From the NCBI GenBank assembly GCA_945860915.1, contig CAMARR010000001.1:1-64000 (forward strand): a stretch of DNA of 64,000 nucleotides, written 5' to 3'. Of the stretch, positions 7,701 through 15,786 are shown in pieces. The stretch's first letter is position 1. Every line of letters starts with the position of its first letter. Source of the stretch: Candidatus Kuenenia stuttgartensis (GTDB taxonomy: Bacteria > Planctomycetota > GCA-002687715 > CAIWVZ01). The translations under genes were made by a program, and so were the position numbers. Below the pieces are notes generated by a model. It did not search any database, was not told the origin of the DNA, and was given only the letters and a program-made list of their open reading frames with translations.

Positions 7701-9589
7701 AGTACCACGAGTCGACGGGTGGCCGAGATGCCGACACGTAAGCCTGCGGCGTTCAGGGCTTCCACGCGCCAGCCAACCGCCATGGGCGAGGCAAAGGTCC
7801 CTTGTGATAGCAGAGCCCAGGCATTCGGGGTGCCGGTTGCGTCGCCGCGGTCAAACGTCCAGCGAAAGGCCGTGCCGAAACGCTCTGCATCGACATCGGG
7901 CCGGATCGTGAAGGTGACTTTTTGGCTAGGAACTTCCAGATGTAGGAGATATCGCGTCGCCTTTGGAACCGATGTGAACACGAAGACCGGAGCAGGTCCC
8001 GGGCAACTGAGCGTCGCTCCGTCATCTGGGGCGAGGATCTCGGGGGGACGACCATCCGGCGGATCCCCGGCTCCATACAAGGGAGTAATGCCCCAAGGAT
8101 TCCGGGTCATCACGACATGAACGATGGGACTATCGGGACTGCGTTCGCGTTGCAGCGCAAGGCGATCGGAGAGCTGCTCTGGCCAATCACGCTCCTGTCC
8201 TTCAATCAGCGGGATGAGCTGGATCGGCGTCTTGAGAAAAGGTGGCTTGGTCGCGAGAGCCACGCTTAGGTCAAGCGTCGCTACTCCTCGATGCTCGGTG
8301 GGAATTCCGTATGCAACGATGATGGGATCACGACCGTCAAGGTGGGCGGTTTCGACAAGACCCAAGATCACTGCGCGCTCCTGCTTATCCGCTTCGATGT
8401 ACGCGCGTCGATTCCCGTGTCCCGTTACGGCGAACATGGGTAGCGCAATCAGCATGCAGAGTAAAACCCAGCGAGAGTGCTTTCCATCTAGGCCGGCCGT
8501 CGCAACGACCACAACCCCGAGCAACGGCTGGTAGAGAAAGCGTCCGTTGGTGAGTTCTCGGGAGATCCAGAAGATGGGGAGAGTGGGCAAGAATGAGGCG
8601 ACGGCAATGACGCAGCCAACCAACGTGACCGCTCGAGTAACTGCCGAGGCGCGCCATGTCGCCAGAATCGCCAAAAGGCATCCCAGCGCAAGCACAACTG
8701 TTGACACGATGGCAATGGTCAGTTCATCACCGGTGAGTTCACCGTGGTTGGCCCCGACAAGCCCGTACATGAGGGACTGAGGAAGCCTCTCGATGACTTC
8801 GAACTTCCTCATGTACTCCAGCGGCGCAAGATTTGCGTAGGACCCTCCGAAGGTGTCGAAAATGATTCGACGCATCCCCATCACGATGACGGGGATGAAG
8901 GCAAACGCGAGGCCACCGCTCGCGGCAGCGCGAATTCTTGATTGTGTCGCCATGGGGTAACACCAAGCGAGCGCCGCGGTCATAAGAGGCAACGTGGCCG
9001 CTGTCTCCTTGGACAGGATCGCAATAAACGCGCCAAGTCCGCACACCACCAGTGCAGATCTTCGCTTGTCGCTGCGCCAGACCTGAAAGCCCAAGAGGCA
9101 CAGGAGCGTGCCCGTAGTTGACATCACCACCATGCGCTGCGTAATCCAAATCACCGCCTCTCCATGAAGAGGATGGAGCGACCAGAGTGTCGCCGCGAGG
9201 CACGCCGCAACGGCATGTCTAAAGTTCAGCAGACGGTGAATGAACACGGCCAATAGCACACCGTTCAATGCGTGGAAGCCGATGTTCGCGATGCGAAAGA
9301 AAGAAGGGTCTGGTCCCGCGATAAGAAGATCGAACCAGGCAAACAGCACGGGTAGCGGACGCCAGAACTGATCGTGTCCCTGCCCCGTCGGCCAGAGAAT
9401 GTGGCGTATGAACGCATCCCACGAAACCGTGCCGGTCCAAGTAATCGGGTTGGAGCCGTCGGCCAAGAGCCCGAGGGCGAGGTCGTCTTTTAGAAAGTAA
9501 CAGTCAACGTGGGGAAGATAGGCGATGACCGCCGATGCTGCGATCGCGAGCAGCCAAAGAAACGGGATTCTCCGTGAAGGCTCTGGCAT
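7685..9589 (-). CDS. TMTC/DUF1736-like GT-C membrane protein with C-terminal soluble domain
   Basis: This 634-residue protein starts with a membrane segment and the loop YLPHVDCYFLKDDL, then WRPLPVLFAWFDLL and LHPLHGEAVIWITQR. These loops (D-D early, WRPLx, HPxHxE) are characteristic of GT-C proteins related to TMTC O-mannosyltransferases and bacterial uncharacterised homologues. About ten hydrophobic segments occupy residues 10-400. The last 200 residues are soluble and include a beta-rich region (PAPVFVFTSVPKATRYLLHLE) resembling a carbohydrate-binding or Ig-like domain. The start lies 2 nt after the stop of the nucleotidyltransferase, so the two are probably one operon: sugar activation followed by membrane transfer. 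Donor and target are unknown. Confidence 0.7.
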   Translation of the reverse strand: MPEPSRRIPFLWLLAIAASAVIAYLPHVDCYFLKDDLALGLLADGSNPITWTGTVSWDAFIRHILWPTGQGHDQFWRPLPVLFAWFDLLIAGPDPSFFRIANIGFHALNGVLLAVFIHRLLNFRHAVAACLAATLWSLHPLHGEAVIWITQRMVVMSTTGTLLCLLGFQVWRSDKRRSALVVCGLGAFIAILSKETAATLPLMTAALAWCYPMATQSRIRAAASGGLAFAFIPVIVMGMRRIIFDTFGGSYANLAPLEYMRKFEVIERLPQSLMYGLVGANHGELTGDELTIAIVSTVVLALGCLLAILATWRASAVTRAVTLVGCVIAVASFLPTLPIFWISRELTNGRFLYQPLLGVVVVATAGLDGKHSRWVLLCMLIALPMFAVTGHGNRRAYIEADKQERAVILGLVETAHLDGRDPIIVAYGIPTEHRGVATLDLSVALATKPPFLKTPIQLIPLIEGQERDWPEQLSDRLALQRERSPDSPIVHVVMTRNPWGITPLYGAGDPPDGRPPEILAPDDGATLSCPGPAPVFVFTSVPKATRYLLHLEVPSQKVTFTIRPDVDAERFGTAFRWTFDRGDATGTPNAWALLSQGTFASPMAVGWRVEALNAAGLRVGISATRRLVVLQASG

Positions 9590-9591
9590 GA

Positions 9592-10524
9592 TCAGCAGCG
9601 AATGATCGTCTCAGGGGAACAAATCGCCCTGCGAATTGGATCGTCTGCGGTCACGGTGGTATCGGGAAGAACAACGGAGTCTTCGATGTGTGCGCCTGGC
9701 AGAATCGTTGCCCCCGCGCCGATCACGGATCGAATCACGGTTGCGGTTGAGTGGACATTGGCTGTCGGGTGGACTTCACGAGCCTTCTTCGAGTGTTCAA
9801 GCCAATGAAGATTCCCAAGGAGAAGGTCTTTTGGAAACGTGACATTCAGATCCCAATCGACCACGCGTTCGACGGCGATCTTGAGACCATCGTCAATCAG
9901 TATTTGCAGGCTTGTGGTGAGCTCATACTCATCGCGAAGGGCAGTTCGCGGCGTCTTTCGAATGGCGTCGAAAATCTCTGGTCCAAACAAGTAGATGCCA
10001 CAGCCCTTGAGGCGGGTCTTGGGATTCCGCGGTTTCTCGACCACGCGGGTTACGTAGCCATCTGATCCGAGCTCAACGGAGAAGTTCTTGCGAAGTGATG
10101 CGACGTCGGGTTCTTCCATGACCGCGAGTACTGCGGATACATCCCCCTTGGCGTAACGTTCCACTAGGCGAGAAAGTCCTTGAGTCAAATAGAAAATATC
10201 ACCTAGACATAGCAATATTGGCCCGTCTGCGAGAGCCTCGGCGCGCCCGACTGCATGTGCGATACCGAGCGTCTGCTGTTGTTCGACGTAGCGGATATCG
10301 AGCCCCTCGGCCTCGCCCCGGCCGAAGTGGTTGATGATCCGATCCATCAGGTGCCCGACGACCAAGATGGTCTTGGTGATTCCAAGTGACCGAAACATTT
10401 CTAGGTGGTGCCCAATTATTGGGCGATTGCCGATCGGAAGAAGCGGCTTCGGCCAATGTGCGTTGAACGGATCAATGCGCGAGCCCTTGCCCGCCGAGAG
10501 AATCACCCCAACCAAGTCATTCAT
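9592..10524 (-). CDS. Sugar-1-phosphate nucleotidylyltransferase
   Basis: The ATG at 10524 (MNDLVGVILSAGKGSR) fits family N-termini; the track's longer form uses a TTG 12 codons upstream. The 310-residue protein has the nucleotidyltransferase P-loop GKGSRIDPFNAHWPKPLLPI, the substrate block LCLGDIFY with the metal-binding Asp, EKP in VVEKPRNPKTR, and DWDLNVTFPKDLL. A short C-terminal left-handed beta-helix (VHPTANVHSTATVIRSVIGAGA) follows. This is the NTP_transferase architecture of glucose-1-phosphate thymidylyl/uridylyl- and mannose-1-phosphate guanylyltransferases. It would charge a sugar for the surface-glycan enzymes. Base and sugar specificity are not assignable by eye. Confidence 0.88.
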   Translation of the reverse strand: MNDLVGVILSAGKGSRIDPFNAHWPKPLLPIGNRPIIGHHLEMFRSLGITKTILVVGHLMDRIINHFGRGEAEGLDIRYVEQQQTLGIAHAVGRAEALADGPILLCLGDIFYLTQGLSRLVERYAKGDVSAVLAVMEEPDVASLRKNFSVELGSDGYVTRVVEKPRNPKTRLKGCGIYLFGPEIFDAIRKTPRTALRDEYELTTSLQILIDDGLKIAVERVVDWDLNVTFPKDLLLGNLHWLEHSKKAREVHPTANVHSTATVIRSVIGAGATILPGAHIEDSVVLPDTTVTADDPIRRAICSPETIIRC

Positions 10525-10941
10525 GCGATCTATCTCGCCCTTATCTGCACGTTTCGTCAAGTTCTAGATGAGAAAGGTCGTCGTAATTTTCCGATCTTCC
10601 ACCTCAAGACCCGGTCGCACCTTCCGAAGATACGTTATGCGAGTTGTCAGGCTTTTGGCAAGGCGCTCGCGACCCTAGGACGACTCGGGAGGGTTGTCAT
10701 CGGAAGTTTGCAAGGCTGTGGGTGTACCAAGGTGGTGCGCTCACCATCGGCTTTAGCTGCGAGACTTCCGAAGATGACGTAGCGGGTGAGTTGAGGGTCG
10801 CAATTTTTATTTCGCTCGCCAGCAGAAATGTTGGTGAGGCGGTTACACGGTGCCTCGAGCGTCTTTTGATGCTCGAGGCGCTTGTGTTTCGATAGGGCAT
10901 TTCGGAACCGATCCGAAGGTGCAAAGGTCAGCAGCCGAGCG
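10525..10941. other. 417-bp intergenic region
   Basis: This lies between the start of the nucleotidyltransferase and the stop of the secreted propeller gene, both on the minus strand. The overlapping track ORFs look like noise: they are short, rich in Arg/Ser/Cys and start without ribosome-binding sites. It must hold the promoter of the nucleotidyltransferase operon. I could not pick a convincing -35/-10 pair. The only structured element seen is the 9-bp inverted repeat listed separately. Confidence 0.6.
10852..10879. repeat. Perfect 9-bp inverted repeat, possible transcript end
   Basis: GCCTCGAGC and GCTCGAGGC face each other across a 10-nt loop, 63 nt beyond the stop of the minus-strand propeller gene. 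No T-run follows on either strand, so it is not a standard intrinsic terminator. It may be a factor-dependent terminator hairpin, an RNA-stabilising 3' structure, or a protein-binding palindrome. Confidence 0.5.
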
Positions 10942-12375
10942 TCAGAACGTCGGAATGAAGAGCATTGACTGTTCGGGGGTTGTTGCGACCGGCGCGAGCG
11001 TGATCGGGTCCAAGACGGCGCTGGCGAGCCAAATCCGAAGCCCGATGAGCGCAGGCACCATGGGGACGTTGATGCTGGCGGTCACGGAGCCGGATGCGTC
11101 TAGCATCCCTGGAAGCGGAAAATTGAAGATCCCGTTGCCCGCTGTGACCGACATAGCAACGATTGGCGAAGTGAAATTGATGTAGAGGTCGAGCCCAGGC
11201 GCCAAGTTCACGGTGGGTCCGGAAGCGTCGGATGCTGCTGCATATGCGATGTATCCCGCGCGGCCCGGGGCCGTGACGCGAATTCCGACCGTCGTACCGA
11301 TCATCGGAGGAGAGGTCACCGTAACGGATGCGTTGCCACGAGGCTTGATGCGGTGAATGAGGGACGTGGAGAAGTCCGCGACAAGCATCGAACCATCCGG
11401 CAGGAAGAGCACGTCGATGGGGTTGGTGAAACCGGTCGCAAACGACTCGTAAACACCCGCCGGCTGTCCGCTAATAGGCCCGTACCAGAGCGGTACGCGC
11501 GCAATCGTTGCAACCGTCGTCGAGAACAGGGCTACATAGACTTCGTCGCCATAGCCCGAAATGAAGGAGTTCGGGTTGAACGCCATCCCGCACGGAGCAA
11601 TGCGCGGAGGAAGCGCAACCGTGGGTCCCGTGAAAGTCTGTCCGAGACTCGGCGCGCCAAACCCGACTGGAAATCCGTAATTCGCGCCTTGAACAACTCG
11701 ATTGATTTCGTCGCCTCGAAGTGGCAAAGAAGGATGGGCATTCCATTCGTTGTCGCCAACAAATAGGTCGCCGGTGACCGGGTGACGCGCTAGTCCGAAG
11801 ACATTGCGCAACCCCGTTGCGTAAATCACCGGACTTCCACCTGCCGCCGGGAAGCGAAGGAGTGTCGCGTTGAGAGGGCTGGTCTCAGGGCCTAGGTCAG
11901 TTCCCGAGCCCATTCCAAGCAGAAAGTGGCTAGGTCCATCTTCAATTAGTCCATTGTTCTGATGGAAGCCAAATGGGAGGCCCGTCACGATATCGGCGAC
12001 GAGATCCGCAACGCCATCATTGTTGGTGTCAGTAAGAGTAGACACCTTGCCGAGGTGGCTCACATAGAGCTTGCCGGCCATCCACATGATGTCTGTCACG
12101 CTAACTAGGGAACCCGTAAGGGTGGCGTCGTAGAACGTCGTGACGGCGTCGACGATGCCATCGTGGTTCGTGTCTACGAGGGCTCTGATGTTCCCGTCGA
12201 TGGTCGATACAAGCACCCGCTGCGACGGATCGATGCACATAGACGTGACTGGACTCGTGAACCCGGAGTAGTAGGTCGCAATGTCATACCCCGACGGTGT
12301 CACGACCGGTGTGGACTGGCCGTAGATGCTCGCGGCTGCAAGAAGCGCACCGATTGCTGCGGGTAGTGACTTCAT
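10942..12375 (-). CDS. Secreted glucose/sorbosone-dehydrogenase-like beta-propeller with C-terminal domain
   Basis: I chose MKSLPAAIGALLAAASIYG at 12375 as the start because it is a perfect signal peptide; the track begins at a GTG 7 codons earlier. The 477-residue protein carries propeller signatures of the soluble quinoprotein (GSDH) family: GFHQNNGLIEDG, GLRNVFGLARHPVTGDLFVGDNEWN and GDEINRVVQGANYGFP. It also has acidic DTNHDGIVD and DTNNDGVAD loops that look like calcium sites. From about residue 365 a separate beta-rich domain begins (GRAGYIAYAAASD to GLRIWLASAVLDP). I recall this type from secreted planctomycete proteins. It is probably an extracellular sugar-oxidising or carbohydrate-binding protein. 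PQQ use is inferred from the family only. Confidence 0.8.
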   Translation of the reverse strand: MKSLPAAIGALLAAASIYGQSTPVVTPSGYDIATYYSGFTSPVTSMCIDPSQRVLVSTIDGNIRALVDTNHDGIVDAVTTFYDATLTGSLVSVTDIMWMAGKLYVSHLGKVSTLTDTNNDGVADLVADIVTGLPFGFHQNNGLIEDGPSHFLLGMGSGTDLGPETSPLNATLLRFPAAGGSPVIYATGLRNVFGLARHPVTGDLFVGDNEWNAHPSLPLRGDEINRVVQGANYGFPVGFGAPSLGQTFTGPTVALPPRIAPCGMAFNPNSFISGYGDEVYVALFSTTVATIARVPLWYGPISGQPAGVYESFATGFTNPIDVLFLPDGSMLVADFSTSLIHRIKPRGNASVTVTSPPMIGTTVGIRVTAPGRAGYIAYAAASDASGPTVNLAPGLDLYINFTSPIVAMSVTAGNGIFNFPLPGMLDASGSVTASINVPMVPALIGLRIWLASAVLDPITLAPVATTPEQSMLFIPTF

Positions 12376-12466
12376 CGTGATAGGTATCGAGGTCACCTAG
12401 TTTACACCCTTCGGGGGCGAGTTCCTAAGTCGAACTTGGTTGACGTAAGTCCCGAAGCGGCGGCTA

Positions 12467-13237
12467 TTAACCCTTTTTGGGAACCATTCGCGCCGATTGC
12501 GCCAGGCGATCCGGCGGCAACGAGGCCTGCATTCTCTTTCGGAATATAGCCCGAAGCATCTTGACCGCTGTTCGAGCGATAGCAGCGAAATTCTTTGAAT
12601 GTTTGCTCGCTCCGCCTGCACGATTGAAATAATGCACCGGGATCTCAATGATTCTGAGGCCGTGCCTCAGGGTCTCACACATGAGCTCCGGCGAGAATGC
12701 TGGACCTGCTTCGATCAAATCGGCTCTGATTGCGTTCCAGCATTCTTTTGTGAGCGCCCGGTAGGTGCATCCCACGTCGGTCAGCCGAGGTTCATGGGGT
12801 ACGTACCAAAGGAACTGAAGGATCTTAGCGGCAGCGACGTTTCCCCACCGCAGATGGAACGGCATGTTGGCGCCCTGTTGAACCATCTGCCGGGTCGTAC
12901 GAGTCCCCATGACGAGGTTTGCGTCAGGCAAGTAGCAAAGGAACTTATCGAGGTCGTGTGCTCGAAATGAGCCATCTGCCTCAACAAGAACGAGCCAATC
13001 ACCTGTTGCAGAATCGATACCACAGCGCAACGCGCAGCCGTATCCCGGCGAGTGCTCAACAACCACCCGCGCCCCCGCCGCAAGTGCGCGCTCTGCCGTC
13101 AAGTCCTTGCAGTTGTTGTCGACGACAACCACCTCGTCCACCGACGGATGTTGACGAAAATCCTGAACGACAGCCGAGATTGTCGCCTCCTCATTGTAGG
13201 CAGGCACGATGACTGAGATTCGGTGTCCTTGGTGCAT
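12467..13237 (-). CDS. GT2 glycosyltransferase, polyprenyl-phosphate sugar synthase-like
   Basis: The real start is MHQGHRISVIVPAYNEE at 13237; the 70 residues before it in the track ORF belong to the neighbour's shadow. The 256-residue protein has the GT2 nucleotide site VVVDNNCKDLT, the metal-binding VEADGSF, GTRTTRQMVQQGANMP, and DVGCTYRAL. It most resembles dolichol-phosphate mannose synthase/CsbB-like enzymes that load a sugar on undecaprenyl phosphate at the cytoplasmic face. No C-terminal membrane helices are seen, unlike CsbB. It starts 5 nt after the stop of a YfhO-like gene, a pairing that mirrors the CsbB-YfhO partnership in lipoteichoic acid glycosylation. Confidence 0.85.
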   Translation of the reverse strand: MHQGHRISVIVPAYNEEATISAVVQDFRQHPSVDEVVVVDNNCKDLTAERALAAGARVVVEHSPGYGCALRCGIDSATGDWLVLVEADGSFRAHDLDKFLCYLPDANLVMGTRTTRQMVQQGANMPFHLRWGNVAAAKILQFLWYVPHEPRLTDVGCTYRALTKECWNAIRADLIEAGPAFSPELMCETLRHGLRIIEIPVHYFNRAGGASKHSKNFAAIARTAVKMLRAIFRKRMQASLPPDRLAQSARMVPKKG

Positions 13238-13242
13238 GGCGA

Positions 13243-15786
13243 CTACAACCTGTTTCGGCGCGAAAGGATACCACTCACGAGAAGGATCAGGAGGGCTGCC
13301 GCACAGGTCCCCAATCCGAGGGGCCAGGTCACGGGCTGAAAGGACCAAGTGACGCGGGAAGTTCCCTTTGGAACGAAAATGGCTTGGAAGGCATGATTCG
13401 CAGGCGCGAGCGCAAGCGGATGCCCATCCTGATCGCGTGCGCCCCACCCGCGATGAAACGATTCGGAAATGACGAGGAGTCCATCGCTCTTGGCAGACAC
13501 CTCATACGTGCAAGTGGAGGAGCCCTCGTGTGTTGGTATCAAGGTTGCCGAATCGTCGCCGATCTTGATTACGCGTGGTAAGCCGGCATCGATTCCCAAC
13601 GTTCGCGCGTCCGTGAGTGTGAGCGTGACCTCGTTGCGTGGGTTGAACTCGCGTGATGTCACCCAGTCGATGGACTCTCGATCAGATGACACAACCCGCG
13701 CATTCGAAACCCATGTAGCGTGTGCGTTCCAATGCGGATTCTCAAAGATTGCGGTGCGCTCGTCAGCGAAGGCGGCAACTCGAGCGAATCCAAGAGGGGC
13801 CTCTGCGCGAGTCGCAAGCCAATATCGGATTCCCATGAAGTCCATGATCGGGAGCGTCGCCACGTTGGAGTCGGAAAATGGTCTAAAGTAGTGGTGCTCA
13901 TGAACGCTTCCAGGTTCGATTTTCGACCACAAGGCTTCGAGTCTTGGTGGAACGAGCGCCTCATATCCTGCAGCATCACGAAGCCCAAAGAGCATCGGCG
14001 TGTTAGGCGGAAGAGGGGGAATCCAAGTTGAGGGATCTTGGCTCGTCAAGCGAGCGATACGCCAAGGGACTTCGCGTGTTCGGAACGGAGAGGTGGGACT
14101 TCGTACGGGATCTCGATTCGCCGTGTGATCCTTCAGTAGGTATTCGGTGGTCTTGGTTGGTGGAAAGAGATCAGTTGCCGGCAGGAGCGGATTGACTCGT
14201 GTGGCATGTGCTGTCAAGTCGACAACGATGCCGATGAAAAGAACGATAACGCCGTATCGAGGCAGCCATCGTCTCATGAGCACGATGGTTGCAATCAAGG
14301 TTAGTACTGCAGGCAACCACAGCTCGGTAAGAACGGAAGTCAGATTGAGCTGACATAGCGGCAGTGACGTGGACGTTGCGATGGCAAGCCAGCCCGCCAT
14401 CGTCTTTGGCACCAACAGACAGAGAAGCCAAGCGAAAGCTGGAATCGCCGCGATCACAGCAGCTCCGCGTCGCCAAGACGCCGCAGCGTTTCCAAGTGCC
14501 TGGATACCCTCTCCGACCAAAAGGGACGCGCCGAGCGCGGTAAGCACCATCCATCGCCGTGGATTCCCGATCGAAAGCGTAGGAAGGTGCTGGATTAGCT
14601 CCCACCAGGGGCCTCGAGTCGAGACGAGGAAGCCGACGACTCCGAGCGCGAGCGCGAGTGGCCGCGCGCGTTGTCTACCGACAGCGAGACCGATCAACAT
14701 CAAGGCGAACGCGCACGCACCCGGCGAAACGACAGCTTCCATGTAGGTCGCGCCGCCACGCGTCCGAGCGCCGAAGAGCTTCGCCGTTGGCCATCCGTCT
14801 TCGGCAGGAATCACAATGTCCGACTCTTGGGATTGGGCTCTTGCGATCGCAGCAGGTGTTCCAGCTAGCTCTGCCCACCCTAACGTGAGCCACTCTCTCA
14901 AGGGGACGGCGAGCTCCGACTGGAGCGCGAGTGAACTTTGAGCACGAGGCGCATCGACTGCGAGTTCAGCGAGTGGAAGGAGTTGCGGCGCTGCGAGCGC
15001 CAATCCCAGGCCAAGCGCTGCGCAAAGACGTGCAAGGCTCTTCACTCTTTCACGTCGACCAGAGGTTCGAAGCGCGTCGTCGAGGCCCTCACGAATCGAA
15101 ATCGCGACTGCCGCAATTCCTATCTGGAGAAACTGCGCCATCCCAGATAGAGCCGCGATGCATGTCGCGAGCGCAAGTCCAAGGACCGCCTGATAGCGTC
15201 GCGTCGCGAGCACGTTAATGCCTAGAAGCGATAGCCAGGGGATCCATGCCGCAGTCATCGTTGCAAGAGTGTCATGATGGGCGGTCATCCACGGACCTGC
15301 GCCAAACACGGTCGCCGAGAACAGGGCTGCGATCTCATCAAGTCCGAGTCGTCGGCACAACAGATAGCAACCCAGCGCAGCGATCCACGCGTGCACCCAT
15401 GCGAGAACGGCGAACTGCCAATGGATGCCGGACGTCCAGGGTAGCCAGTGTGCCGGATGTAGCGCGAAGGTGTCCTGCGTTGCGAGGAATGGAGTTCCGC
15501 AAAGCTGTCCTGGGTTCCACAGCAGTGCGCCGGAGTCGGCGTGTTTCGACCCGAGGAGCGAAGACCATGGTTTGATTCGCGAGGCGTAGACGAGATTTGG
15601 GTAGGTGAATGCGGGTAGATCGGACCCGGCGTTGTCCTCGATTCGGGATGCGGGCGGCGGCCCCCAAGGTGGAGCGGTATCCCCCACCATTGGGATCCAC
15701 ATTTCCCCGCGCAGGATGCCGAGGAATGGAAGTCCGGTAACCACCAAAAGCAGCAGAGCGTGAAATCGGAATGACCGAAACATCAT
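13243..15786 (-). CDS. YfhO-like multi-pass membrane protein (GT-C) 1
   Basis: This is an approximately 847-residue protein starting MMFRSFRFHALLLLVV at 15786, where ATGATG overlaps the upstream stop by 4 nt; the 12 extra track residues are not needed. A periplasmic loop after the first helix includes GDTAPPWGPPP and GALLWNPGQLCGTPFLATQ, followed by about a dozen membrane segments and a C-terminal beta-rich extracellular domain ending in one more helix (LGLGTCAAALLILLVSG). This layout matches the bacterial membrane protein YfhO family. In Firmicutes YfhO transfers GlcNAc from undecaprenyl phosphate to lipoteichoic acid. Here the acceptor is unknown. It is flanked by a paralogue and a polyprenyl-phosphate-sugar-synthase-like GT2. 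Confidence 0.75.
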   Translation of the reverse strand: MMFRSFRFHALLLLVVTGLPFLGILRGEMWIPMVGDTAPPWGPPPASRIEDNAGSDLPAFTYPNLVYASRIKPWSSLLGSKHADSGALLWNPGQLCGTPFLATQDTFALHPAHWLPWTSGIHWQFAVLAWVHAWIAALGCYLLCRRLGLDEIAALFSATVFGAGPWMTAHHDTLATMTAAWIPWLSLLGINVLATRRYQAVLGLALATCIAALSGMAQFLQIGIAAVAISIREGLDDALRTSGRRERVKSLARLCAALGLGLALAAPQLLPLAELAVDAPRAQSSLALQSELAVPLREWLTLGWAELAGTPAAIARAQSQESDIVIPAEDGWPTAKLFGARTRGGATYMEAVVSPGACAFALMLIGLAVGRQRARPLALALGVVGFLVSTRGPWWELIQHLPTLSIGNPRRWMVLTALGASLLVGEGIQALGNAAASWRRGAAVIAAIPAFAWLLCLLVPKTMAGWLAIATSTSLPLCQLNLTSVLTELWLPAVLTLIATIVLMRRWLPRYGVIVLFIGIVVDLTAHATRVNPLLPATDLFPPTKTTEYLLKDHTANRDPVRSPTSPFRTREVPWRIARLTSQDPSTWIPPLPPNTPMLFGLRDAAGYEALVPPRLEALWSKIEPGSVHEHHYFRPFSDSNVATLPIMDFMGIRYWLATRAEAPLGFARVAAFADERTAIFENPHWNAHATWVSNARVVSSDRESIDWVTSREFNPRNEVTLTLTDARTLGIDAGLPRVIKIGDDSATLIPTHEGSSTCTYEVSAKSDGLLVISESFHRGWGARDQDGHPLALAPANHAFQAIFVPKGTSRVTWSFQPVTWPLGLGTCAAALLILLVSGILSRRNRL

